Part shown: positions 15,476 to 22,318 of the stretch, one piece after another
How positions within the stretch are numbered: the stretch's first letter is position 1
Layout of the letters: each line of letters begins with the position of its first letter
Origin: Anthropogastromicrobium sp963652495
GTDB lineage: Bacteria; Bacillota; Clostridia; Lachnospirales; Lachnospiraceae
Direction: 5' to 3'
NCBI GenBank assembly: GCA_963652495.1
Contig: CAVJTU010000037.1
Location: 1-29,905, forward strand
DNA: 29,905 nucleotides
The notes under the pieces: model-generated
The model's input: only the letters and a program-made list of their open reading frames with translations
Databases searched by the model: none
What the model was told of the DNA's origin: nothing
Made by a program: the position numbers and the translations under genes

Positions 15476-15642
15476 TCACTCACATCCTTTCTGGTTCAAA
15501 ATAAAAGGGGTCTTGCGGAAAATTCTGTGAATAGAAAAATGATTGAATCCTATTCGATAAATAAGAACGCAAAGACTGGGGAATATGATAAAACAGCAGG
15601 CATCTTGCTGCGAAAAAACAGACTTACCTACTGGTAGTATAT

Positions 15643-15671
15643 AGTATACCCGTAAAAAGATTCTACGTAAA
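15643..15671 (-). promoter_or_regulatory. mecA promoter
   Basis: On the minus strand: TTTACG (15671-15666), 17 bases, TATACT (15648-15643). Transcription would start near 15635 and give a ~160-nt leader. Confidence 0.6.
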
Positions 15672-15706
15672 GAGGAAAGTTACAAAAAATCAAGCTCATT
15701 GCTGGG

Positions 15707-15755
15707 TACAGTTCACGGGGCACGAAGGCAGTTCGGTGATTGCCCATGAACTGTA
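15707..15755. repeat. Inverted repeat with CAGTTCA arms
   Basis: TACAGTTCACGGG (15707-15719) and CCCATGAACTGTA (15743-15755) pair at 12 of 13 positions around a 23-nt loop. The CAGTTCAC arm is shared with the element at 12113-12267 and with 8718-8731, which suggests a common repeat family. Confidence 0.65.
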
Positions 15756-15795
15756 ACAGTCCCCATGGGCAGGGATTGATAAAATTCACAGGCTC

Positions 15796-15862
15796 TCATT
15801 CACAAAACGGTTCGCACTGTGCGTCGCTGCAAAACGCGAACAGAATCTGTGCGAAATTTGAA
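15796..15862. repeat. Degenerate copy of the 12.2-kb element with alternative stems
   Basis: CATTCACAAAAC followed by GTGCG-C/T-CGCTGC matches the reverse complement of 12212-12253. Two mutually exclusive stems are possible: GTTCGC/GCGAAC (15810-15815/15836-15841) and TTCGCAC/GTGCGAA (15811-15817/15849-15855). The rest of 15863-16232 holds only weak short ORFs and a poor promoter candidate (TTGATT 15934, TATAAG 15955, 15-nt spacer). Confidence 0.5.
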
Positions 15863-16233
15863 TACAAATAGTGTCGCAATTTTTAAGGAATGCTTACAAT
15901 ATGTATTTTTTTCTTAAAAAAGCGTGAACAGCATTGATTTATTTTGAATTTTAGTATAAGGTAAAGACAGCGGCAGAGTTGAGAAACCTGCTGTTTGCTG
16001 AAAAAATGGAGCGTATGGGCTGGCAGAGTGACAGTAACCTTGAAGGGAAAGCAATTACGCACGAGACTCAGCACAGCACAGACGAACACGGTATATGAAT
16101 TACATCACACAGGTTCGTATTTGAGCCATACACATCGGAAAAGCTGGATGAGAGAGACAGTTTTCTGGCGTGTTTTCCACATTCAGCAGACAAAAGAGAA
16201 CGTAAGCCATGTGAAAATTACAAAAGAAAAAAG

Positions 16234-16293
16234 AAAGGCAGATAGGAAATAAAAAGCAGGCAGCTGCTGTACCGAAACTCTTATCTGCCTTTT
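16234..16293 (+). terminator. Terminator-like hairpin before the GH18 gene
   Basis: AAAGGCAGATA (16234-16244) and TATCTGCCTTT (16282-16292) form an 11-bp stem with a long loop, followed by only one further T. It lies 25 nt before the GH18 start and could attenuate it or end an upstream transcript. Confidence 0.5.
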
Positions 16294-16317
16294 CCACAAA
16301 CAGAAAAGGAAATGCTT

Positions 16318-18168
16318 ATGGGTGACAAAAAAAATTCTGGAAAGGATTTTGAAAAGAAAACAAATAAAAAAATAGAAAAAACACGCACTGGCAAAAAGAA
16401 TGTGCCTCAAAAGGGAAAAGTGGTATTTTTATTTGTGCTTTTAATTTTGCTGGCTGTGATCGGCGCAGGTGTATATCTTTTGATTCCGTCAAAGAATCGG
16501 GTGAGCCACAACCAGTATTTTGATCTTGAGGATGATAATCAGTATGGTCTTATTGTCAATTCAGAGATTGCTGATATTACGAATGGTGCGCCGCTTGAGG
16601 AGAATGGCGTATGGTACCTGCCATTTTCCACGCTTTATTACCAGATTAGCGATGCATTTTATTACGATGGTTTGGCTCTTTTATATACGGGGCCGCTGCA
16701 GACCTACTCAGCAACGCCGGGAAAAAGCTACTACACAGATTCGGATGGAATTAAGTACACGCTTTCCTATCAGCCATGCTATTTTAAGGATGGCGGGCTG
16801 TGCATCGCACTCGATTATCTGCAATTAATGGATTATTCGTATTATACGGTTGATGATACGATGAAATCCATCTGGGTATTCAATGACTGGAGCGAGCAGT
16901 CGCATGCATCGCTGCTGAAAGATACTGAGGCACGTACACAGGCCGGTATCAAGAATGACATTGTGGCATTATTGACCGCAGGAGAAACGGTTACTGTTTT
17001 AGAGCAGGGCGCATCATGGAGTCGCATTCAGACGCAGACTGGTCTGATAGGATATGTGCAGAATAAGATGCTTGATGAGATTACCGAGGAAGCAAAGTCT
17101 GTTCCGGATGGAAGACCGTTGCCCAAGTACACCAATATTACGATGGACGGCATGGTAGTGATGGGGTGGCATCAGGTATTCAGTGAATCTGGTTACAGTC
17201 AGCTTGATGATATTATTTCCACAGCAAAAGGGATGAATGTCATTTGTCCAACCTGGTTTACAATTAAGGATGACGATGGAAATATTCAGAATCTCGGCGA
17301 GAAGAAGTATGTCACAAAAGCACATAAGGCAGGACTTCAGGTATGGGTTATGCTTGATGATATCAACATTTCAACAGATGGTCTGCAGGTGTTTGGCACG
17401 ACAGCGCACAGAAAGACATTGATTACAGCTGTGATTGATGCGGTCAAGGAACTCGGAGCAGATGGAATCAATCTTGACGTAGAGACAATTAAATCGGATG
17501 TCGGCCCATCTTACATACAGTTTATCCGTGAGCTTGCCGCAGCCTGCCGTAAGGAAAGTCTGGTGCTCTCTGTCGACAATTATTCACCAATGCCGCATAC
17601 TGCATTTTATGACAGAACCCAGCAAGGGCAGGTAGTGGACTATGTGGTTGTTATGGCATATGATGAGCATTATGCAAAGGGACAGGAGGCAGGAAGCACA
17701 TCTTCTCTTGAATTTGTGAAGCAGTCCGCAGAGCGCACGATAGCTGAGGTGCCAAAGGAAAAGGTCATTATCGGACTTCCATTTTACAGCAGACTTTGGT
17801 GTGAGACAGCGGCAGACAGCGAGTCGGACAAAACAGATGATGCGCAGGTATTTGTCGATAACAGCGATGGAACGCTTGATTCAAAGAACAGCAAATATCT
17901 GTTAAGCAGCAAGGGAGTCAGCATGGAAGGCGAGGATAATATTATCCGTGAACATGATTTAAGCCTGACATGGTTAGAAGATGTCGGTCAGTTCTATACC
18001 GAGTATGAGGAAAATGGTTCCTGGTATCGCCTTTGGGTTGAGGATGAAAATTCTATGGATTTAAAGATGCAGGCAGCTTGCTCTTATGAGCCGGGCGGTG
18101 TGGCATTCTTTAAGCTGAATATGGAAAATCAGGAGACATGGAGCATTATCCGAAAATATACGGAATAA
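16318..18168 (+). CDS. Membrane-anchored GH18 glycosidase with SH3 domain
   Basis: A 616-residue protein probably acting on the cell wall. A Lys-rich cytoplasmic tail (1-34) precedes one membrane helix (35-57), so the rest faces outward. Residues about 75-190 resemble the copper-amine-oxidase-N-like repeats of envelope proteins, 215-252 form a bacterial SH3-like domain (G-E-T-V-T-V-L, G-Y-V-Q-N-K), and 275-616 are a GH18 barrel of the spore/cortex YaaH-SleL kind. The catalytic signature D-G-I-N-L-D-V-E is intact, with Glu389 as acid. ATG 16318 is chosen over 16312 because AAAAGGA lies seven nt before it. An amidase gene follows. Confidence 0.88.
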   Translation: MGDKKNSGKDFEKKTNKKIEKTRTGKKNVPQKGKVVFLFVLLILLAVIGAGVYLLIPSKNRVSHNQYFDLEDDNQYGLIVNSEIADITNGAPLEENGVWYLPFSTLYYQISDAFYYDGLALLYTGPLQTYSATPGKSYYTDSDGIKYTLSYQPCYFKDGGLCIALDYLQLMDYSYYTVDDTMKSIWVFNDWSEQSHASLLKDTEARTQAGIKNDIVALLTAGETVTVLEQGASWSRIQTQTGLIGYVQNKMLDEITEEAKSVPDGRPLPKYTNITMDGMVVMGWHQVFSESGYSQLDDIISTAKGMNVICPTWFTIKDDDGNIQNLGEKKYVTKAHKAGLQVWVMLDDINISTDGLQVFGTTAHRKTLITAVIDAVKELGADGINLDVETIKSDVGPSYIQFIRELAAACRKESLVLSVDNYSPMPHTAFYDRTQQGQVVDYVVVMAYDEHYAKGQEAGSTSSLEFVKQSAERTIAEVPKEKVIIGLPFYSRLWCETAADSESDKTDDAQVFVDNSDGTLDSKNSKYLLSSKGVSMEGEDNIIREHDLSLTWLEDVGQFYTEYEENGSWYRLWVEDENSMDLKMQAACSYEPGGVAFFKLNMENQETWSIIRKYTE

Positions 18169-18325
18169 TAAGAGAACAGGTTATAACGCGGACAGATTTT
18201 GACAAAGTGCTCTGGTTCTCTGGCAATTCGGGTATTGCTGCGTGAGTATGACGAAAATAAGGCATAAGGTTCGGTTTCCGTACATAAGATAATTTATCAA
18301 AATCCCAAAAAATGTGAGGAACAGA

Positions 18326-19033
18326 ATGGGAAAAGCGATAGCAAAATTTGTTATGATGCTTCTGATTCTTTCGTTGGCATATCTGATGCCAACGGTCACA
18401 AAAAAACAGGTGCAGGAGGTATCTGCAGTTTCAGAAATATCTGTGACGGTGGTGCTTGATGCCGGACACGGAGCAGACGATTCAGGTAAGGTTGGCATTA
18501 ATCAGATTCTTGAAAAAGATATTAATCTGGAGATTGCCAAATATACAAAGGAACTACTTGAAAAAGAGGGCATCCATGTTGTCATGACAAGAGAGGATGA
18601 CAGTCCGCTGTATCAGCCATCCGACAGCAATAAAAAATTAGCTGATATGAAAAAGAGGATACAGGCTATGACTGACTGTAATGCAGATATCGCAGTCAGC
18701 ATTCACCAAAACAGCTATACACAAGAATCCGTTAAAGGGCCTCAGGTATTTTACTATAAGGATTCTGCAGAAGGAAAAAAGTTGGCGGCAAGCATTCAGG
18801 ATTCATTTGATTTCGTGGTCGGAGAGGATAATACACGAACAATCAAGCCAAATGGAGAATATTATCTGCTGGTGCACTCACCGATGCCGCTTGTGATTTG
18901 CGAGTGTGGATTTTTGAGCAACTGGGAAGAGGCAAGGCTGTTGGCAACACCTGAGTACCAGAAATCTGTGGCAGAGGCAATTGCACATGGAATTATGGAG
19001 TACTTAAATAGTAATTTAGGAGATAAAGGCTAG
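18326..19033 (+). CDS. N-acetylmuramoyl-L-alanine amidase (CwlD-like)
   Basis: A 235-residue zinc amidase (Amidase_3) that cleaves the bond between muramic acid and the stem peptide. A hydrophobic N-terminal helix (residues 4-22) is a signal or anchor. Zinc ligands and the catalytic residue are all visible: His48 in L-D-A-G-H-G, Glu63, His127 in S-I-H-Q-N-S, and Glu193 in C-E-C-G-F-L-S-N. The size and single domain resemble CwlD, which makes muramic lactam in spore cortex, although a vegetative role is equally possible. GAGGA lies just before ATG 18326. A GTG at 18314 is the alternative. Its position behind the GH18 gene suggests a wall-remodelling pair. Confidence 0.9.
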   Translation: MGKAIAKFVMMLLILSLAYLMPTVTKKQVQEVSAVSEISVTVVLDAGHGADDSGKVGINQILEKDINLEIAKYTKELLEKEGIHVVMTREDDSPLYQPSDSNKKLADMKKRIQAMTDCNADIAVSIHQNSYTQESVKGPQVFYYKDSAEGKKLAASIQDSFDFVVGEDNTRTIKPNGEYYLLVHSPMPLVICECGFLSNWEEARLLATPEYQKSVAEAIAHGIMEYLNSNLGDKG

Positions 19034-19123
19034 CATATTGCGAAGGCAACAAGAGTGTGATAAGATAAAGCCGAATAAAATCAACTAAAATAAATAATAA
19101 ATACAGAAGGACCCCAAAATACA

Positions 19124-20185
19124 ATGGAAACAAAAATTATTCAGATAACAAAAGAAAACATGGAGGAAACCGCAAAACAGGCTGCAAAAGTATGGGCTGA
19201 CGGAGGCCTAGTCGCATTCCCAACGGAGACCGTATATGGTCTTGGCGGAAATGGCCTGAATAAAGAAGCGTCAAAGAAAATTTATGCTGCAAAAGGTCGT
19301 CCATCCGATAACCCGCTGATTTTGCATATCTTTGAGATGGAGCAGTTTTATCCTCTTGTAAAAAATGATAATGCGAAGATCATAGCGCGTGCCGAGGCAC
19401 TTGCTGATGCTTTCTGGCCGGGACCGCTGACCATGATTTTGCCGAAAGCCGATAACATTCCATATGAGACAACAGGAGGACTTAATACAGTTGCAGTTCG
19501 TATGCCATCTCATCCGGCAGCGCGCGCACTTTTGCGGGAATGTAAATTGCCAATCGCAGCGCCGAGTGCCAACCTGTCCGGGCGTCCGAGTCCGACAAGT
19601 GCCAGTCACGTAATTGAAGACATGAACGGACGAATTGAGATGATTATTGATGGCGGTGACGTCGGCATTGGTGTAGAGTCCACAATTATTGATTTAACAG
19701 GTGACGTTCCGATGCTGCTTCGCCCAGGCTTTGTCACACCAGAAATGCTTCAGCAGGTATTAGGCACAGTGGAAACGGATGCTGCCGTATATCGTCAGGT
19801 TGGAAAAGATGTGCATCCAAAGGCGCCAGGTATGAAATATCGCCACTATGCGCCGAAGGCATCCATGGTATTAGTGGAAGGTCTGCAGACACAGGTGATC
19901 GTCTATATCAACGAAGAGGCAAAAAAGAAGAGAGATCAGGGACTGCGCGTTGGCGTTATGGCAACAGATGAGTCCAAGAATCAGTATCAAGCTGATGTGA
20001 TTCTTTCAGTCGGAAGCCGCGCCTCTATGGACAGCGTGGCACACAACCTGTTCCGTGCACTTCGCGAGTTTGATGAAGAAAATGTAGATTTCATTTATTC
20101 GGAGAGTTTTGACGTAAGCGGCTGCGGCTTTGCAGTTATGAATCGTTTGCTGAAGGCAGCGGGACATCAGGTCGTAAAGCTGTAA
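19124..20185 (+). CDS. L-threonylcarbamoyladenylate synthase (Sua5 type)
   Basis: Forms threonylcarbamoyl-AMP from threonine, bicarbonate and ATP, the first step of the t6A modification of ANN-decoding tRNAs. The 353-residue protein has the YrdC-like catalytic domain (about 10-205) with F-P-T-E-T-V-Y-G-L (32-40), K-G-R-P-S-D-N-P-L (57-65) and S-A-N-L-S-G, and a C-terminal Sua5 domain joined by a G-M-K-Y-R-H-Y-A-P-K segment. AAGGA lies upstream of the ATG. The A-rich 90-nt gap after the amidase shows no clear promoter, so the gene may be transcribed with it. Confidence 0.94.
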   Translation: METKIIQITKENMEETAKQAAKVWADGGLVAFPTETVYGLGGNGLNKEASKKIYAAKGRPSDNPLILHIFEMEQFYPLVKNDNAKIIARAEALADAFWPGPLTMILPKADNIPYETTGGLNTVAVRMPSHPAARALLRECKLPIAAPSANLSGRPSPTSASHVIEDMNGRIEMIIDGGDVGIGVESTIIDLTGDVPMLLRPGFVTPEMLQQVLGTVETDAAVYRQVGKDVHPKAPGMKYRHYAPKASMVLVEGLQTQVIVYINEEAKKKRDQGLRVGVMATDESKNQYQADVILSVGSRASMDSVAHNLFRALREFDEENVDFIYSESFDVSGCGFAVMNRLLKAAGHQVVKL

Positions 20186-20278
20186 GACATCAAGCTACAA
20201 AAACAGTAGCAAAAGATAATCAGCGAACGAGAACAAAATAATAACAGAACGATAATAGAAATAGTAATAGCATTTTAG

Positions 20279-20304
20279 GAGGATGAGTCAATCGGCTCAT
20301 CCTC
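20279..20304 (+). terminator. Hairpin after the Sua5 gene
   Basis: GAGGATGAG (20279-20287) and CTCATCCTC (20296-20304) form a 9-bp stem with an 8-nt loop. No T-tract follows, so termination is uncertain. The neighbouring 20186-20278 is A-rich and shows no gene. Confidence 0.5.
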
Positions 20305-20456
20305 TCTGTGTATGTACATTATTATATAGCACATAATTTTGTACATATTTGGAGAACCTTTGCACAATACTTCAAATGTAAAAATGATGGAATATTCTAA
20401 CAATAGTACCACATAAAACAAGGTAAAAAATAATTCAAAAAATATTGAAAAAGTGC

Positions 20457-20485
20457 TTGACAAAACAAAAGACCAATGTTATATT
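20457..20485 (+). promoter_or_regulatory. Strong extended -10 promoter of the orphan transcript
   Basis: A consensus TTGACA (20457-20462), 17 bases and TATATT (20480-20485), with TG one base upstream of the -10. It is the best match to a housekeeping promoter that I found in the window and does not lead into a conventional gene. The start would be near 20492. Confidence 0.82.
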
Positions 20486-20554
20486 AAAGACACAAACAAA
20501 GGAAGACGAGACGAGTAAGAAAAGAGAGAAAATCTTACTGAGAAATCTAAGAAA

Positions 20555-20581
20555 AGGAGGTGCAGTCCAATGGGACAGTGA
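20555..20581 (+). other. Mini-ORF unit 1 (M-G-Q-stop)
   Basis: AGGAGGTG (20555-20562) is followed by ATG-GGA-CAG-TGA (20570-20581). Spacing from GAGG to ATG is nine nt. This unit has the strongest Shine-Dalgarno match of the five. Confidence 0.6.
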
Positions 20582-20621
20582 GTTGGAACCAGAAGAGGCT
20601 GAAGAGCAAATTCACCGAAAT

Positions 20622-20646
20622 GAGGTACGAACCGATGGGACAGTAA
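20622..20646 (+). other. Mini-ORF unit 2 (M-G-Q-stop)
   Basis: GAGG (20622-20625), nine nt, ATG-GGA-CAG-TAA (20635-20646). It encodes the same tripeptide as unit 1 but ends in a different stop codon. Here GGT and ACC flank the loop ACGA as a perfect 3-bp stem. Confidence 0.6.
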
Positions 20647-20695
20647 GGTAATAAAAGATCAAAGAGACACAGCCGAAAAGCAAGACAATTGGAAA

Positions 20696-20717
20696 GAGGT
20701 ACAGTCCGATGGCATAG
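20696..20717 (+). other. Mini-ORF unit 3 (M-A-stop)
   Basis: GAGG (20696-20699), nine nt, ATG-GCA-TAG (20709-20717). Start and stop codons are one codon apart. Confidence 0.6.
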
Positions 20718-20797
20718 GGAGTAGCACAAGAAAGACCACGAAGAGTGTACAGTGTATAAGAGCAGAAAGTACATAGAAGACAGGAAATGTATGAAGC

Positions 20798-20819
20798 GAG
20801 GTATAGTCCAATGGCATAG
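20798..20819 (+). other. Mini-ORF unit 4 (M-A-stop)
   Basis: GAGG (20798-20801), nine nt, ATG-GCA-TAG (20811-20819). It encodes the same dipeptide as unit 3, from a non-identical upstream spacer. Confidence 0.6.
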
Positions 20820-21279
20820 AGAAGCCGGTAGGCAAACAAGATAAAAAGAAAGACAGATACGGTTGTCAGACAGAATTTAGTAAAGTCAATTCAGTGAAAT
20901 GGCAAAGGCGAATAGAAGTTTTTCGAGTCTCATAAAGGTTTGTAGCAAATTGTTGAAGAGAATCAGTTAAGCATAAGTAATTGAGCGGTGAGCGTTAGGT
21001 AATATAAAATACGATTAAGCTAGATGAAAACAAGAAATAAGCTTAAATGAGAAGACGGTTCAAGGCCGATAACATAAAAGTTTCATAGTTAGTTCGTGAA
21101 AATAGATAACCAGAAGAAACCAGTCAACAGCTTACAAAGAAGATAAAGGGAAACATAAAAGGAAACAAAGAAACAGAAACAAAGAACTAGCAAACGAAGA
21201 TAAAAGAAGAGAAAGAAGAACGGGGAAAGAAAAGATAAAGAAGCAAAAGGAATAAAGCGACAAGCTAAGATAACCGAAA

Positions 21280-21310
21280 GAGGTAGAATCCGATGGATGA
21301 AATAGTTTAG
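21280..21310 (+). other. Mini-ORF unit 5 (M-D-E-I-V-stop)
   Basis: GAGG (21280-21283), nine nt, ATG (21293) and stop TAG (21308-21310). The stop lies one nt before the 10-bp terminator stem, so a terminating ribosome would cover the hairpin's base. Confidence 0.6.
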
Positions 21311-21311
21311 T

Positions 21312-21348
21312 AGCGGGCATCAGGAAAATAAAAAGATGCCCGCTTTTT
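21312..21348 (+). terminator. Intrinsic terminator of the orphan transcript
   Basis: AGCGGGCATC (21312-21321), a 13-nt loop, GATGCCCGCT (21335-21344) and a run of Ts to 21348. It is a strong, GC-rich stem in an AT-rich area. Confidence 0.88.
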
Positions 21349-21644
21349 CGTGCGCAAAAATAAAAGGCAGGTTGGAACTTTGTTTTTTGGTGGAACCTTT
21401 GACCATTCAATGACCGAGTAATCATCAGGATGCATGCCCCATGATTGATAGCGGATTTTCAACATAGCAGTGTCGGATATTCGATTTTCTTTCAATACGA
21501 GAAATCGTATAATAAGGGTACAATAAAAAACGGAGGTATTAAGATTGAAAATGAGAAGTAGAGGATATCCATGAACCTGGGAGCATAACAAATAAACCAT
21601 CTTACGGTGGTCGCTTTAAAAATTGAATATTAGAAATGTTAAGG
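21349..21644. other. Gene-free stretch between terminator and IS remnant
   Basis: No gene that I can support. There is a -10-like TATAAT (21508-21513) next to an ATACGA-GAAA-TCGTAT hairpin, and GGAGG (21532-21536) eight nt before a TTG that opens a 9-codon frame. A minus-strand frame here has no recognisable family. The part next to 21645 is probably the 3' end of the IS110 element. Confidence 0.5.
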
Positions 21645-22250
21645 CTATGCAGTTGCTGACTTGATTTTATAACCTTGATTTCGAATCAACATAAGAGCCT
21701 GTTCTATAGTGATTTCACGATCCACTGGAGGAAGATCAGTTTTCCGGTACAGTTCCGGATTATAGTTTTCTCCGTTTTTCAACATGTGGTATAATGCGGT
21801 GACTTGATTTAAAGCAGGTCAGTTTGAAACGGTAGCGCATAAGGTCGCGGAGTTGGCGGATGTCAGCAGGTGGCATAAAGCTTCCGGCAACAAGGTCGTG
21901 CTTAAACAGGTCAGCAATCCATTTGGCATCTTTCTTGTCAGTTTTTTTTCCACGGATAGCCTTAACATATTTGGGATGAGCAAGGACGATAGAACAATCC
22001 TTCTCAAGGATGTTATATCCAGTATTTACCGGTGGATTCCATACAGACATCCTTGCAAATCCGTTCGAGGAGCCATTGTAACAGAGTTTTCAGACCACTC
22101 GTGTAGGTTGAAAAACGGTGACTCTCATAAGAAGTGATGCCTTTATTGTCGGTAGAAGCAATAATACCGAGCTCCCTATAAGAAGAATTATAAAAGAAAA
22201 GTAGGCTCAGGCAACCATTTTCATAACGTTTTGTGACTGAGCGAAGCGAA
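21645..22250 (-). pseudogene. IS110-family transposase remnant
   Basis: Decayed DEDD-type transposase. One frame (upstream part, to 22013) ends M-E-S-T-G-K-Y-W-I and stops. The next frame continues Y-N-I-L-E-K-D-C and carries G-K-K-T-D-K-K-D-A-K-W-I-A-D-L, the IS110 signature of the RuvC-like domain, down to R-Y-R-F-K-L-T. A third frame then gives the family's C-terminal end (A-L-Y-H-M-L-K-N-G to a stop at 21645). A few bases are missing near 22014-22022, and a large internal segment is missing near 21805-21815. The start with its D-V-H-K-type motif is also lost. It cannot encode an active enzyme. Confidence 0.85.
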
Positions 22251-22318
22251 AGGAATGGATATAAAAAAATGAATTGGAAAAAATCATTCGTGAGTTGGAT
22301 TGTCAGAAAGCACTCGCT

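Larger units (their letters stand above)
20492..21348 (+). ncRNA. Purine-rich orphan transcript with mini-ORF array
   Basis: About 855 nt between a strong promoter and an intrinsic terminator. No conventional ORF is convincing. A 5' hairpin AGTAAGA/TCTTACT (20514-20539) is followed by five copies of GAGGT-N5-CC-R-ATGG. In every copy GAGG ends nine nt before the ATG, and the frame stops within 2-5 codons. A TTAAGCT/AGCTTAA hairpin (21015-21046) and a U-poor, A/G-rich linker (21121-21280) separate copy 4 from copy 5. It is flanked by the Sua5 gene and an IS110 remnant. It is either a regulatory or structural RNA with repeated binding or initiation sites, or a series of minigenes. I know no matching family. 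Confidence 0.7.

Noticed and set aside
15961..16252. Short plus-strand ORFs in the mecA-GH18 gap (including a TTG-started 85-residue frame)
   Set aside because: No ribosome site, no recognisable domain, and two overlapping frames look equally good. I cannot support a gene.
20445..20651. 68-residue plus-strand ORF across mini-ORF units 1 and 2
   Set aside because: It starts upstream of the promoter -35 box, has no ribosome site, and its apparent repeats are not in one frame. The repeat is better explained at RNA level.
20547..20839. Hydrophobic minus-strand ORFs of about 75 residues
   Set aside because: They lie opposite a purine-rich strand, where stops are rare by composition, and have no ribosome site or promoter on the minus strand. 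Their repeated Y-A-I-G-L-Y is the shadow of the plus-strand motif.
20555..21310. Degenerate CRISPR array
   Set aside because: The repeated units are short (17 nt) and diverged, the spacing is very uneven (65 to 482 nt), and no cas genes are nearby.
21307..21600. 97-residue minus-strand ORF
   Set aside because: It crosses the plus-strand terminator and the IS end. No family is recognised and there is no ribosome site.
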